Counted from the first letter of the stretch, positions 24,573 to 34,173 are shown. The stretch: DNA of 54,073 nucleotides from JABJPE01 sp036340215 (GCA_036340215.1 JAYYZF010000075.1:1-54073), one strand, 5' to 3'. Notes: generated by a model not told the origin, from the letters alone. Program-made: numbers and translations.

Positions 24573-25671
24573 ATTTTTTCTCTAGGCTTTCTATAAAGTA
24601 TTTTAGAAAATAGGATGCTTCACCACCGGTAATAACTCTATGGTCGAAGCTAATTGAAATAGGTAAAATAGGACAAATTTTAATTTCGTTATTTACGGGA
24701 ACAACTTTATCTCTAACTTTCCCGGTAGCTACTATAGCAACAGATGGTGGTACAACAATAGGAGTAGAAAATTGCCCGGCAATGGTGCCAACATTTGATA
24801 ATGTTATTGTTGGGACCCCTAAATCATCTTTGGCAAAGTCGTTATTTTTTGCTTTTTCTTTTAAGGCATTTATGTTATTTCTAAGAAGATCGCCGGAGCT
24901 ATTATTTGCTAAGTCAGTTAAAGTTGGTGCAAAGAGACCGTTATCAGTTTGCATGGCGATACCTAAATTTATATTTTTTAATTGAACTAATTTTTTCTGT
25001 TTATTATCAAAATGGCCATTAAGTTTGGGTGATTTTGTAATTGCATTTAGTAATGCGTGAATAATAGTAACTGTTTTATCAGTATCTTGGCCCCATAAGT
25101 AGATATTAGCCTCATCGCATATTGTTGCTGGCACTACATATTCCTTTGCTTTTTCCATTGCAAGGCACATTTGGTTTTCGATGGTTTCAGTATTTACATT
25201 GCTATTTTTTTGTTTATATTCTTCGAGGTCTTCTATAGTAATACTTATATTATTTTTTGGTATTACTTTTGATATATCTATTCCATGTTTTTTTGCAAAC
25301 ATTCTTGCTGCTGGTAATGCTCTGAACTTATTAGCCACTTTTACATTGTTAGTCTCAATGCCAGTAGGGTTTTCTATAAGCACTTCATTTGTATCACTTA
25401 ATGAGCCAACTACAGTTTTACTGTCTTTGCCAACATTATTACTACTAAAGCTAACCAAAATACTACCAACTTGAACATTAGCACCAACTTCTGCATGTAA
25501 TTTATGTATTTTTGCAGTTTTAGGAGTAGGTACCTCAACAATTGACTTAGCAGTTTCAACTGTAACTAGAGGTTGGTCAATTTCGACTGTATCTCCAACA
25601 GATACATGCCATTCTCTTATAATTGCGTCGGTAAGGCCTTCCCCAAGGTCAGGCAATAAAAAGTCATTCAT
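24532..25671 (-). CDS. 2-oxoacid dehydrogenase E2 component (dihydrolipoamide acyltransferase)
   Basis: A 379-residue E2: one lipoyl domain (residues 1-77, lipoylated Lys42 in ETAKSIVEV), a linker, a peripheral-subunit binding domain (about 117-152, ALPAARMFAKKHG) and the acyltransferase domain. The active site ends SFDHRVITGGEA, with His344 retained but Thr where most E2s have the Asp of DHRxxDG. It transfers the acyl group from E1 to CoA. It is last in the gene run and its start overlaps the E1 beta stop by 4 bases. With leucine-type dehydrogenase in the same run, a branched-chain 2-oxoacid substrate is favoured over pyruvate, but both remain possible. No E3 gene is in the window. Confidence 0.9.
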   Translation of the reverse strand: MNDFLLPDLGEGLTDAIIREWHVSVGDTVEIDQPLVTVETAKSIVEVPTPKTAKIHKLHAEVGANVQVGSILVSFSSNNVGKDSKTVVGSLSDTNEVLIENPTGIETNNVKVANKFRALPAARMFAKKHGIDISKVIPKNNISITIEDLEEYKQKNSNVNTETIENQMCLAMEKAKEYVVPATICDEANIYLWGQDTDKTVTIIHALLNAITKSPKLNGHFDNKQKKLVQLKNINLGIAMQTDNGLFAPTLTDLANNSSGDLLRNNINALKEKAKNNDFAKDDLGVPTITLSNVGTIAGQFSTPIVVPPSVAIVATGKVRDKVVPVNNEIKICPILPISISFDHRVITGGEASYFLKYFIESLEKKFSYNSEKTLEMSQ

Positions 25672-26654
25672 ACAACTGGCTCCAGTAAATTTATTATTTC
25701 ATTACTAATTCTATCTTTGCAGGGTAAATAATGTTCCTCGAGTTGATAATAGGGCATTACAGTATCATAACCAGTAACTCTTTTTATTGGCCCTTGTAAA
25801 TATTCGATGCACTTGTCAGCAAGTACTGCAGCTATTTCAGCGCCAACACCACAAGTTTTTGCAGCTTCATGTGCAATGACGCAACGTCCAGTTTTCATTA
25901 CAGATTTTATAATAGTATCCATATCTAAAGGTTTTATAGTTGCAAGATCTATTAATTCCACACTAATATCAATTTTTGCTAAATCAGTTACGGCTTTTTG
26001 TGCTTCTATTAAAGTAGCTCCCCAGCTTACTAAGGTTAAATCAGAGCCTTCGGTTAAAACGAATGCCTTGTCTAATGGAAGTGCTTTACCATCTAAATTC
26101 ACTTCCTGCTTTACTGCTCTATATATTTTCTTTGGTTCTAAGAATACAACTGGATCTGGGTTTTCAATGGCGGCTAGCAATAAACCATAAGCCCTTGCTG
26201 GTGATGATGGTATAACAACTCTAATGCCAGGAATATGACTAAAAATTGCTTCTGTGCTCTCAGAGTGATGCTCTGGTGCTCCAATACCACCACAGTACGG
26301 TGCTCTAAAAACTGCCCCACATGTTAAACGGCCTCTTGTCCTATTTCTCATACGAGAAGCATGGCTTAGTATTTGATCAACTGCAGGATAAATAAATCCC
26401 ATGAATTGAAACTCTGCAATTGGAACTAGGCCGCTAACTGCCATCCCCACAGTTATACCTGCAATCATGTTTTCGGCGAGAGGTGTATCAATAACTCTTT
26501 CTTCGCCATATTTTTGCTGCAGTCCTTCAGTTACTCTAAATACACCACCGTTAGGGCCAATATCTTGGCCAAGCAACACAACGTTTTTGTTGACCTTTAG
26601 AGAATAATCTAGAGCATGATTTATTGCTTCTAAAATAGTTACAACTTCTTTCAT
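25668..26654 (-). CDS. 2-oxoacid dehydrogenase E1 component, beta subunit
   Basis: A 328-residue transketolase-type beta subunit with a pyrimidine-binding half and a C-terminal transketolase domain. Landmarks are LGQDIGPNGGVFRVTEGL, DTPLAENMIAGITVGMA, MRNRTRGR and GAPEHHSESTEA, which position the thiamine diphosphate. It forms the decarboxylating heterotetramer with the alpha subunit encoded just before it. It overlaps E1 alpha and E2 by 4 bases on each side, a stoichiometric translationally coupled set. Confidence 0.93.
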   Translation of the reverse strand: MKEVVTILEAINHALDYSLKVNKNVVLLGQDIGPNGGVFRVTEGLQQKYGEERVIDTPLAENMIAGITVGMAVSGLVPIAEFQFMGFIYPAVDQILSHASRMRNRTRGRLTCGAVFRAPYCGGIGAPEHHSESTEAIFSHIPGIRVVIPSSPARAYGLLLAAIENPDPVVFLEPKKIYRAVKQEVNLDGKALPLDKAFVLTEGSDLTLVSWGATLIEAQKAVTDLAKIDISVELIDLATIKPLDMDTIIKSVMKTGRCVIAHEAAKTCGVGAEIAAVLADKCIEYLQGPIKRVTGYDTVMPYYQLEEHYLPCKDRISNEIINLLEPVV

Positions 26655-27718
26655 TCGTGTTCCCCAGTTAACCCTTGATATTGCTCCTTAAGGCTTTCTG
26701 GAATACTCTGGTAGAGACTCTCAAACATTGACCTAGCTTCCTGTGGTGGCGTGTTAAGGTAATTATCTGCCGCAACCATAATTTCTTCTTGGAGTTTGTC
26801 CTCTAATTGCTGTTTTTTTTCATCGTTCCATGAGTGATTAGCTTTGAGGTATTTGTCAAGACGCACAAGGGGCTCCTTTTGCCTAGCATTATCAAGATCT
26901 GCGGCAGGCATATATTTCGTTGCATCATCTGCAGTTGTGTGGTCACATAGGCGAAATGTTTCTGCTTCTATTACAGTAGGGCCTTCGTTGTTGTAAGCTT
27001 TTTCTAAAGCAGAGTTTAGGGCATAGTGAAGCGCAAAAACGTCGTTTCCATCTACTTTCATATTATCGATGCCAGCAGCAATAGCCTTTTGCGCAAGGGT
27101 TGCAGAGTTAGTTTGTTTGGATAATGGTACGGATATTGCCCATTTGTTATTATTTATTACAAATATAACCGGTAGCTTATGAATACTGGCAAAGTTCATT
27201 GCTTCAAAGAAATCTCCTTTAGATGTGCCACCATCTCCGAGTGTGGTCACTACGACTCTTTTTTCGTTTTTATATTTCAGTGAGTACGCCGCACCAACCG
27301 CGTGCAAGCATTGAGATGCTATTGGTACAGCTATAGGGAAGTCATGTTTATTATTTTCAAAATTATTTCCTCTTTCATCACCACCCCAATAAGCTAAAAT
27401 CTCTTCAAGCTTCACGCCTCTTTGTATCAGTGCGGCCTGATCTCTGTAATGGGGGCAAAGTATATCATTTTGTCCCATTAAATAGCCTATTACCGCAAAG
27501 ACTGCTTCTTGTCCATAAGAGGATGGATATGTTCCTAATCTACCTGTTCTCTGCAATAAAAATGCTTTTTTATCGAGTAACCGAGTTTTAATAATAATTT
27601 TGTATAAATCAAATATGCTTTCCTTACTTATTTTGTAATCACAATTATTTTTAAGTTTGCCAAACTCGTCTAATATCTGTAGGTACTTTACTTCAAATTT
27701 ATTTATGGTTTCAAACAT
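26651..27718 (-). CDS. 2-oxoacid dehydrogenase E1 component, alpha subunit
   Basis: A 355-residue thiamine-dependent dehydrogenase alpha subunit. The TPP/Mg motif is complete (GDGGTSKGDFFEAMNFA, then NNNKWAIS about 30 residues on), preceded by the substrate loop around GTYPSSYGQEAVF and HYRDQAALIQRG. It decarboxylates a 2-oxoacid and passes the acyl group to the E2 lipoyl arm. Its start lies 9 bases after the leucine-type dehydrogenase gene. Family membership is certain; pyruvate versus branched-chain specificity is inferred from that neighbour. Confidence 0.93.
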   Translation of the reverse strand: MFETINKFEVKYLQILDEFGKLKNNCDYKISKESIFDLYKIIIKTRLLDKKAFLLQRTGRLGTYPSSYGQEAVFAVIGYLMGQNDILCPHYRDQAALIQRGVKLEEILAYWGGDERGNNFENNKHDFPIAVPIASQCLHAVGAAYSLKYKNEKRVVVTTLGDGGTSKGDFFEAMNFASIHKLPVIFVINNNKWAISVPLSKQTNSATLAQKAIAAGIDNMKVDGNDVFALHYALNSALEKAYNNEGPTVIEAETFRLCDHTTADDATKYMPAADLDNARQKEPLVRLDKYLKANHSWNDEKKQQLEDKLQEEIMVAADNYLNTPPQEARSMFESLYQSIPESLKEQYQGLTGEHE

Positions 27719-27727
27719 ATTATCACT

Positions 27728-28759
27728 CTAATTTTTATTTGTTAGTCTTGCTATCACTAATTTATTTGCAATGTCGTTTGCTGAACAATCTTGTTTTAAG
27801 GACTGTAAAATTATTTCCTGAGTTTTGTAATATATATTTTCTACTTTTTCTCGAATCTTTTTTTCAGGTTCGTTTGCATATTCTCCGGCTACTTTTATTA
27901 AGCCGCCTCCATTTGCTAAATAGTCAGGCACATACAATATTTTGCGTTCATGCAAGATATCGTATAAGTCTGGGGTGTACACTTGATTATTTGCACCACC
28001 ACAAATAATCTTAGCTTTTAAAATATCTAAGCTTCTAATATTAATACTACCGCCTAAAGCACATGGCGCGAATAGATCACAAGTTTGGCCAATTATTTCT
28101 TCAGGACTGACTGCTTTAGCACCATACTTCTTACTAACTTCAGCGACTTTACTAGCGTTAATGTCAGAAATTATAACTTGTGCTCCTTGATTGGTAAGAA
28201 GTTTACAAAGTTCTTCGCCAACATTTCCTATTCCTTGTATTGCTATGGTAGAGCTACTAAGATCCTTATTCAAATATGTTTCGAGTGCTGCTACTATTGC
28301 TTGCTTAATACCTAATGCTGTTGAGGGAGATGGTGATCCAAGTCCTGTACCGAGTACATATGGAGTTCTTTTCTTAATTATGTGCATATCAGAATTCAGA
28401 GTGCCACTGTCTTCAGCTGTTATATATTTCCCTTGTAAGCTATCAACGAACTCAGCATACTTTGAAAAAAACGCAGTTCTATCAATGTTATTTCTATTTT
28501 TTATTATTACGGCCTTTGCTCCGCCATGAGGAAGATCATGAATAATAGCTTTATAGGTCATCCCTTGAGCAAGGTTAAGAACATCAGTGATAGCGGAGTC
28601 ATTATTCTCATATTCCTTAAATCTAGCACCTCCAATAGCTGGTCCAAATTTTGTCGAATGAATTGCTACAACTGCTGTTAAATCCTGTTCATCATCATGA
28701 AAAAAATGTACGTTATCATATTTTTCTGTTTTCATTCTTGCTATTAAATTACTATTCAT
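27728..28759 (-). CDS. Leucine/valine/phenylalanine dehydrogenase
   Basis: A 343-residue NAD-dependent amino-acid dehydrogenase of the Glu/Leu/Phe/Val family. The substrate region reads GPAIGGARF and MTYKAIIHDLPHGGAKAVI (catalytic Lys), and the Rossmann motif is IQGIGNVGEELCKLL. It deaminates branched-chain (or aromatic) amino acids to 2-oxoacids, which the downstream dehydrogenase complex would oxidise to acyl-CoA. It begins 8 bases after minE, so transcription probably reads in from the min genes. Confidence 0.92.
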   Translation of the reverse strand: MNSNLIARMKTEKYDNVHFFHDDEQDLTAVVAIHSTKFGPAIGGARFKEYENNDSAITDVLNLAQGMTYKAIIHDLPHGGAKAVIIKNRNNIDRTAFFSKYAEFVDSLQGKYITAEDSGTLNSDMHIIKKRTPYVLGTGLGSPSPSTALGIKQAIVAALETYLNKDLSSSTIAIQGIGNVGEELCKLLTNQGAQVIISDINASKVAEVSKKYGAKAVSPEEIIGQTCDLFAPCALGGSINIRSLDILKAKIICGGANNQVYTPDLYDILHERKILYVPDYLANGGGLIKVAGEYANEPEKKIREKVENIYYKTQEIILQSLKQDCSANDIANKLVIARLTNKN

Positions 28760-28767
28760 ATTACTTC

Positions 28768-29025
28768 CTAATTCTCGGGTAATTCCACATTTATCTCAAG
28801 CGTATCATTTGGCCCTGATTTTTCTAAATTAACGTTTATCATATCCGAGTCAACTTTAACATATTTACTAATCACATCTAGCAGCTCTTGTTTCATACTA
28901 AGGAGATAAAGTGGGGTTTCTGTCTCTTTGTTAGTTTTTTTATGAGAAACTATGATTTGTAGCCTTTCCATAGCTACGTTGGCACTATCGTCTTTATTGA
29001 AAAATTCTAGAATTCTCTTCATCAT
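28768..29025 (-). CDS. minE: Cell division topological specificity factor MinE
   Basis: An 85-residue MinE: N-terminal membrane-targeting and anti-MinCD helix (RILEFFNKDDSANVAMERLQI) followed by the topological domain (ELLDVISKYVKVDSDMINVNLE). It drives MinD ATPase turnover so that the division inhibitor oscillates or concentrates at the poles. It lies 5 bases after minD. Two ATGs stand in tandem; the difference is one residue. Confidence 0.96.
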   Translation of the reverse strand: MMKRILEFFNKDDSANVAMERLQIIVSHKKTNKETETPLYLLSMKQELLDVISKYVKVDSDMINVNLEKSGPNDTLEINVELPEN

Positions 29026-29030
29026 TTGCT

Positions 29031-29855
29031 CTATGCTACGGTTTTATCTTTTTTAAAAAACATATGGAAAAAGCTTTTTTTCCGGTTGTGTACAAATCTC
29101 ATTGGAACTTTATTTCCCAAAAGCCTTTTAATTGCATCGTTATATGCTATTCCTGCGTCACTTTTATAGTCATTCGTGACAGGAACACCTATGTTGGATG
29201 CCTTTAATATTGATTTAGATTCTGGAATTACGCCTAAAAGCGGTACAGATAAGATTTCACATATGTCAGTAACATTTAACATATCTCCAGTCTTTACCCT
29301 TTCTGGGGCGTATCTTGTTACTAGTAAGTGCTCCTTTACAGGGCTTTCATTATCTTCAGAGCGCTTTGTTTTACTAGATAGCATGCCTAGTATTCTGTCT
29401 GAATCTCGCACTGATGAAATTTCAGGGTTTGTCACTATTACCGCTTGGTCTGCATGATACATTGCTGTTAAAGCTCCTTTTTCTATGCCTGCTGGAGAGT
29501 CACAGATAATGTAATCAAACTCTTTTTTCAATTCATTTATGATCTCCGCTACACCTTCATCTGTTAGAGCGTCCTTATCTCTAGTTTGTGATGCGGGTAA
29601 GATATATAAATTTGGCTGTTTTTTGTCTTTTATCAGTGCCTGGTTGAGAGAAGACTCTTTGTTTATTACGTTTATGATGTCGAAAACAACTCTTCGTTCG
29701 CAACCCATTACCAAATCTAAATTCCTTAAGCCAACATCGAAGTCAATAACAACGGTTTTATAGCCATAAATAGCTAGTCCTGTGCTAATTGCAGCGCTTG
29801 TCGTTGTTTTCCCTACTCCTCCTTTGCCAGAGGTTACGACTATCACTTCTGCCAT
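29031..29855 (-). CDS. minD: Septum site-determining ATPase MinD
   Basis: A 274-residue ParA-type ATPase with the deviant Walker A motif GKGGVGKTT near the N-terminus, switch I/II segments (VVIDFDVGLRNLD, YIICDSPAGIE) and a C-terminal amphipathic membrane-targeting helix rich in Phe, Lys and His (KKSFFHMFFKK). It binds the membrane when ATP-loaded and recruits MinC. It lies between minC and minE, as in E. coli. Confidence 0.97.
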   Translation of the reverse strand: MAEVIVVTSGKGGVGKTTTSAAISTGLAIYGYKTVVIDFDVGLRNLDLVMGCERRVVFDIINVINKESSLNQALIKDKKQPNLYILPASQTRDKDALTDEGVAEIINELKKEFDYIICDSPAGIEKGALTAMYHADQAVIVTNPEISSVRDSDRILGMLSSKTKRSEDNESPVKEHLLVTRYAPERVKTGDMLNVTDICEILSVPLLGVIPESKSILKASNIGVPVTNDYKSDAGIAYNDAIKRLLGNKVPMRFVHNRKKSFFHMFFKKDKTVA

Positions 29856-29954
29856 AACAAAACTCCATAATAAAAAAATAATTTTGTTAATATAACCCGA
29901 AAAGGATATATTTTTAAAGATTTTTGAGCTTTAAAATTAGTTTAACTTTTCTCA

Positions 29955-30626
29955 CTAAATACTTGTTATGATAATCTGGTTATTTTTTAGATATATATGT
30001 GTATTTGTGAAGTTTTTACTTGCTTCATAGACTTTGTAAATACCAGCTATCGCCACAAGTTCAGCATTAAAAGTAGACGCAAAAACATATGAGCTTTTAT
30101 TTCCTGATGCCCCAGCGATTGCTTTGCCGGATAGTGTTCCTAAGATATGGATACTCCCGTCTGCTATTATCTCAGCTCCTGAACTTACAGATCCTGTTAT
30201 AACTAAGTCGCACTCTTTGGCGTATACTTGCTGTCCTGATCTAATTTGTTTGTTCAGAAACATAGGTTGTTTGTTCTTTGCTTGAGTGTTTAATTTTGGC
30301 GGGGACTTAGTATCAGATAATATGTTAATAGAATATTGTTTCGCGAGTTGCTCTAGCTTGTGGGAGCAATTTTTTATGCCCAATAACACTATACTATAGC
30401 TAGTTATAATCATGCTCATTGCGTGAAGGTCGTAATGGTCTTGCTTTTCCATTTCTGTGAAATCGACAACCACATTCGCGCCTTTGAACATATGTGGAGC
30501 ACTCGCTACTTTAAGTTTTAACTGATTTTCAAAACATTTAATATCGTCTGAGTAGAGGTGCATGATTAAAACTGTGGTCATGCCTCCTTTAATCTTAAAT
30601 GCTTCTGTCCCTAATATGCTTTGCAT
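29955..30626 (-). CDS. minC: Septum site-determining protein MinC
   Basis: A 223-residue division inhibitor: N-terminal FtsZ-interacting domain (AFKIKGGMTTVLIMHLY to ANVVVDFTEM) and C-terminal beta-helical domain (QQVYAKECDLVITG, GAEIIADGSIHILG, LSGKAIAGASG) that binds MinD. I chose the ATG at 30626, preceded by AGGG at six bases; a GTG at 30674 with AAGG at six bases would add 16 residues, and the sequence alone cannot exclude it. A 99-base gap separates it from minD, which may carry its own signal. Confidence 0.92.
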   Translation of the reverse strand: MQSILGTEAFKIKGGMTTVLIMHLYSDDIKCFENQLKLKVASAPHMFKGANVVVDFTEMEKQDHYDLHAMSMIITSYSIVLLGIKNCSHKLEQLAKQYSINILSDTKSPPKLNTQAKNKQPMFLNKQIRSGQQVYAKECDLVITGSVSSGAEIIADGSIHILGTLSGKAIAGASGNKSSYVFASTFNAELVAIAGIYKVYEASKNFTNTHIYLKNNQIIITSI

Positions 30627-30707
30627 TACATGCCCTGTTGTAAAATTATCTTGATCCTTTATCGAAACTAACACATATTACCTTATTAAATCTAGTTTTT
30701 TCAATTT

Positions 30708-30736
30708 TATATATGTACTTTTAAAATTTTTAGCAA
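30708..30736 (-). promoter_or_regulatory. Sigma70 promoter of the min operon
   Basis: On the minus strand: TTGCTA, a 17-base spacer and TATATA, ending 34 bases before the first possible minC start. It lies in the 161-base divergent region shared with gyrA. Confidence 0.55.
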
Positions 30737-30742
30737 CAGCTA

Positions 30743-30771
30743 TTTCAAAGTTAAGTTATGTTTGTTATTAT
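30743..30771 (+). promoter_or_regulatory. Possible gyrA promoter
   Basis: TTTCAA, 17 bases, TATTAT. The -10 is good and the -35 is poor. It is placed 64 bases before the gyrA ATG, back to back with the minC promoter. Confidence 0.35.
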
Positions 30772-30835
30772 TAGGACTTAATTCATAAGACTAAACAAAT
30801 TAGGCTTATTCAGCCCGTAAAAATAGGATAAAAGT

Positions 30836-33412
30836 ATGCTGTCAGAACAAAAAAATATTACTTCAATAACAGTTGAAAATGAGTTAAAACAATCCTACAT
30901 CTCCTATGCCATGAGCGTAATAGTTGGAAGAGCTTTACCGGATGTTAGAGATGGGCTTAAGCCAGTGCACCGTAGGGTTTTATATGCTATGCACGAGTTA
31001 AATAATGACTTTAACAAACCTTACAAAAAATCTGCTAGGGTAGTAGGTGATGTTATAGGTAAGTATCATCCCCATGGCGATACTGCAGTCTATGATGCTA
31101 TTGTTAGAATGGCGCAAGATTTTTCTATGCGGTATTTGTTGATTGATGGTCAAGGTAATTTTGGTTCTGTTGATGGTGATGCCCCTGCTGCTATGCGTTA
31201 TACAGAAATAAGGATGAAGCGCATTGCTCATGAGATTCTAGCTGATTTAGACAAAAATACAGTTTCTTTCTGTCCAAACTATGATGGCAGTGAAAAAATG
31301 CCGGAGGTAATGCCAACAAAGGTACCAAACTTACTAATCAACGGTTCATCAGGTATTGCTGTGGGAATGGCAACCAATATACCTCCACATAACTTAACAG
31401 AAATATCTGACGCATGTTTACTCCTAATTGATAATCCTGATGTTGATATTAATCAATTACTAGAAGTAGTGAGTGGTCCGGATTTTCCAACGGCCGGCAT
31501 TATTAACGGTAGAGCTGGTATTAACTCTGCCTATAGAACAGGTAGAGGTAAGATTTATCTCAGAGCAAAAACACACATAGAAACTGATAAAGCTGGAAAA
31601 GAATCTATAATAATTACGGAATTACCATTCCAGGTTAATAAGGCACGATTGTTGGAAAAGGTAGCTTCGCTTGTGAAGGATAAGAAAATTGAGGGTATAA
31701 CAGCTATCAGAGATGAATCAGACAAACAAGGCATGCGTGCTGTTATAGAGGTACGTCGCGGAGATAATGCTGAGGTTATACTTAACAATCTTTATTACTT
31801 AACACAATTGCAAACCGTGTTTGGTATAAATATGGTCGTATTAGATAATAACCAGCCTAAATGCCTTAATCTAAGACAAATACTCGTTGCTTTTATAGAG
31901 CATCGTAAGGAAGTTGTCACAAAAAGAACAATTTTTGAATTAGCTAAAGCGAAAAATAGAGGTCACATACTGGAAGGCTTAGGTATAGCTCTACTTAATA
32001 TCGATGAGATAGTTGCTTTGATAAGAGCAGCACGAAATCCAGCTATTGCTAGAGAAGGTTTATTGGCAAAAACATGGCCTGCTGGTAAAATTGCTGCATT
32101 GCTACAGCAGGACCCTGATTTGTGTAAACCAGCTCAGTATGAAGGAAACATTGGGATTACAGCTGATAACAACTATCGCTTAAGCATTATACAGGCACAA
32201 GCTATTTTGGATTTAAGATTACATAGGCTAACAGGTTTAGAGCAAGAGAAAATTTTCAGTGAATATAATGAAATTATTGAAAAAATTAAAGATCTAAAGG
32301 ATATTCTAGATAGACGTGAAAGACTTATGCTAGAAATCAGAAATGAGATCATTGATATAAAAGAAAGATATGTCGATGAACGAAAGACAGAAATAGTTGA
32401 TCTTATTGATATGGATAATGAAGACTTGATCCCTAGAGAGGATCTAGTGGTAACTTTCTCAAGTCTTGGGTATGTCAAAACTCAACTAGTTGATTCTTAT
32501 CAAGCACAAAAAAGAGGTGGGAAAGGTAAATCTGCTGCAAGTGTCAAGGATGAGGACTATGTGCAATACCTAGAGGTTGCTCATTCACATGATTATCTCC
32601 TCTGTTTTAGTTCCCTAGGTAAGGTTTATTGGCTGAAATCATACCAGTTGCCGCAAGCAAGTAGAACAGCCCGTGGTAAGCCAATAATAAATTTTTTACC
32701 CCTTGAAGATGGAGAGTCGATTACGGCGATGATGGCTGTTAAGAATTTTAACTCTGAACAATCAGTGTTTATGGCAACAGCACATGGTATTGTCAAAAAA
32801 GTATCTCTAGAGGCATTCTCCAGGCCCCGTGCATCTGGCGTTATTGCTATCAGCCTCGATGACAATGACAAACTAATTTCTGCGGCTATTACTAATGGCC
32901 AACAAGATGTGATGATTTTCTCAGATTCTGGTAAAGTTATTCGCTTTAAAGAAGATCAAGTTCGAACAATGGGTAGACAGGCAAGAGGAGTCAGGGGTAT
33001 AAAGTTGGCCCCAGATTCTTATGTGATATCACTTGTCATAGTAGACGGTTCTGAGCCAATCTTGACTGCTACCGAGCATGGTTATGGTAAACGGACAAGT
33101 ATTGATGACTACAGAGTTACTGGCCGCGGTGGACAAGGTGTTATTTCTATCCAAGTCAATGAGAGAAATGGTAGAGTTATTGGTGCCTTGCAGGCATCAA
33201 TAAGTAGTGAAATTTTCCTGATTTCTAATAAAGGCACATTAGTGAGAACCAGTGTTGATGAAATATCTCTCGTGAGTAGGAATACTCAGGGAGTGAGATT
33301 AATAAGGCTATCAAGCGCTGAAAATTTAATTGCTATCCAGTCTATTGTCGAGTCTGAACTAAAAGAAGATATAGTTGATGAGAATGTAGTAGAATCAACT
33401 GTTTCTGATTGA
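30836..33412 (+). CDS. gyrA: DNA gyrase subunit A
   Basis: An 858-residue gyrase A with DNA-cleaving Tyr122 (AAMRYTEIRM), the full breakage-reunion core, and the C-terminal beta-pinwheel including the gyrase box QAQKRGGKGK that distinguishes it from ParC. With GyrB it introduces negative supercoils. The quinolone-determining positions read Thr83 and Asp87 (HGDTAVYD); Thr83 is also found in wild-type Legionella, so it is not a sign of selection. AGGA precedes the ATG by seven bases. It heads the gyrA-cmk-rpsA-lapA-lapB run; serC and aroA, commonly between gyrA and cmk, are absent. Confidence 0.98.
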   Translation: MLSEQKNITSITVENELKQSYISYAMSVIVGRALPDVRDGLKPVHRRVLYAMHELNNDFNKPYKKSARVVGDVIGKYHPHGDTAVYDAIVRMAQDFSMRYLLIDGQGNFGSVDGDAPAAMRYTEIRMKRIAHEILADLDKNTVSFCPNYDGSEKMPEVMPTKVPNLLINGSSGIAVGMATNIPPHNLTEISDACLLLIDNPDVDINQLLEVVSGPDFPTAGIINGRAGINSAYRTGRGKIYLRAKTHIETDKAGKESIIITELPFQVNKARLLEKVASLVKDKKIEGITAIRDESDKQGMRAVIEVRRGDNAEVILNNLYYLTQLQTVFGINMVVLDNNQPKCLNLRQILVAFIEHRKEVVTKRTIFELAKAKNRGHILEGLGIALLNIDEIVALIRAARNPAIAREGLLAKTWPAGKIAALLQQDPDLCKPAQYEGNIGITADNNYRLSIIQAQAILDLRLHRLTGLEQEKIFSEYNEIIEKIKDLKDILDRRERLMLEIRNEIIDIKERYVDERKTEIVDLIDMDNEDLIPREDLVVTFSSLGYVKTQLVDSYQAQKRGGKGKSAASVKDEDYVQYLEVAHSHDYLLCFSSLGKVYWLKSYQLPQASRTARGKPIINFLPLEDGESITAMMAVKNFNSEQSVFMATAHGIVKKVSLEAFSRPRASGVIAISLDDNDKLISAAITNGQQDVMIFSDSGKVIRFKEDQVRTMGRQARGVRGIKLAPDSYVISLVIVDGSEPILTATEHGYGKRTSIDDYRVTGRGGQGVISIQVNERNGRVIGALQASISSEIFLISNKGTLVRTSVDEISLVSRNTQGVRLIRLSSAENLIAIQSIVESELKEDIVDENVVESTVSD

Positions 33413-33448
33413 GTAATTTCTAGTAGAATATTTTGTAAAGGGCCCCTT

Positions 33449-34135
33449 ATGATTAAGAGAAAAGTTATAACCATAGACGGTCCAAGTGGCTCAGGTAAAA
33501 GTACAGTTGCAAAGCAATTAAGTAATAAGCTCAACTGGTCATACTTAGACAGCGGTGCTATTTATAGAGTAGTTGCTTTTTATGCCCTAGAAAATAGGAT
33601 TCTAGATACTCAAAACTTACTCGATAAAATTGCTAACCTCAATATAGATTTTATTTATGATGAAAATAATTACATTATTTATCTTGATGAACAAGATATA
33701 TCAGCGTATTTAAGGGAAGAGTCTGTAGGTGAGCATGCGTCATTTTTGGCTCAGGACGTTAATATAAGAAAAGAGCTTGAATCCATCCAGAGGAACTTTT
33801 CTCTAGGCACAAACCTAGTTACAGATGGCAGGGATATGGGTACTAAGATATTTCCAGATGCTGAGATGAAAATTTTTCTAACTGCAACTATTCGGGAGAG
33901 AGCTGTAAGAAGATTTTTTGAGTTACAGAACAGAGGCTACCATATCAGTATAAAAGAAGTTGAGAAACAGATGCAAAAAAGAGATGAAAGAGACTCAAGT
34001 CGCTCAGCCTCACCATTACAAAAAGCTCCTGGCAGTATAACTATAGATACAACAACACTTAGCATTAACGAAGTTGTTGATAAGTTATTTTCAATGTGGC
34101 ATAATCTGTGCTCAAGGAGCGGTTCCACTTTATAA
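33449..34135 (+). CDS. cmk: Cytidylate kinase
   Basis: A 228-residue NMP kinase that phosphorylates CMP and dCMP. Walker A is IDGPSGSGKSTVAKQL at the N-terminus, followed by the substrate segment YLDSGAIYRVVA, the DGRDMGTKIFPDA motif, and the lid region with RDERDSSRSASPL. All family hallmarks are present. It sits 36 bases after gyrA and 52 before rpsA, the conserved cmk-rpsA order. Confidence 0.96.
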   Translation: MIKRKVITIDGPSGSGKSTVAKQLSNKLNWSYLDSGAIYRVVAFYALENRILDTQNLLDKIANLNIDFIYDENNYIIYLDEQDISAYLREESVGEHASFLAQDVNIRKELESIQRNFSLGTNLVTDGRDMGTKIFPDAEMKIFLTATIRERAVRRFFELQNRGYHISIKEVEKQMQKRDERDSSRSASPLQKAPGSITIDTTTLSINEVVDKLFSMWHNLCSRSGSTL

Positions 34136-34157
34136 CCGTTGGATTAATTTAAACAAA

Positions 34158-34173
34158 AGCTGTACAAACAGCT
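34158..34173 (+). promoter_or_regulatory. Hairpin in the rpsA leader
   Basis: AGCTGT and ACAGCT form a perfect 6-pair stem around ACAA, 14 bases before the rpsA ATG. The start lacks a normal Shine-Dalgarno, a feature also known for E. coli rpsA, where leader hairpins support translation and S1 autoregulation. Whether this single hairpin does so here is inference. Confidence 0.45.
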
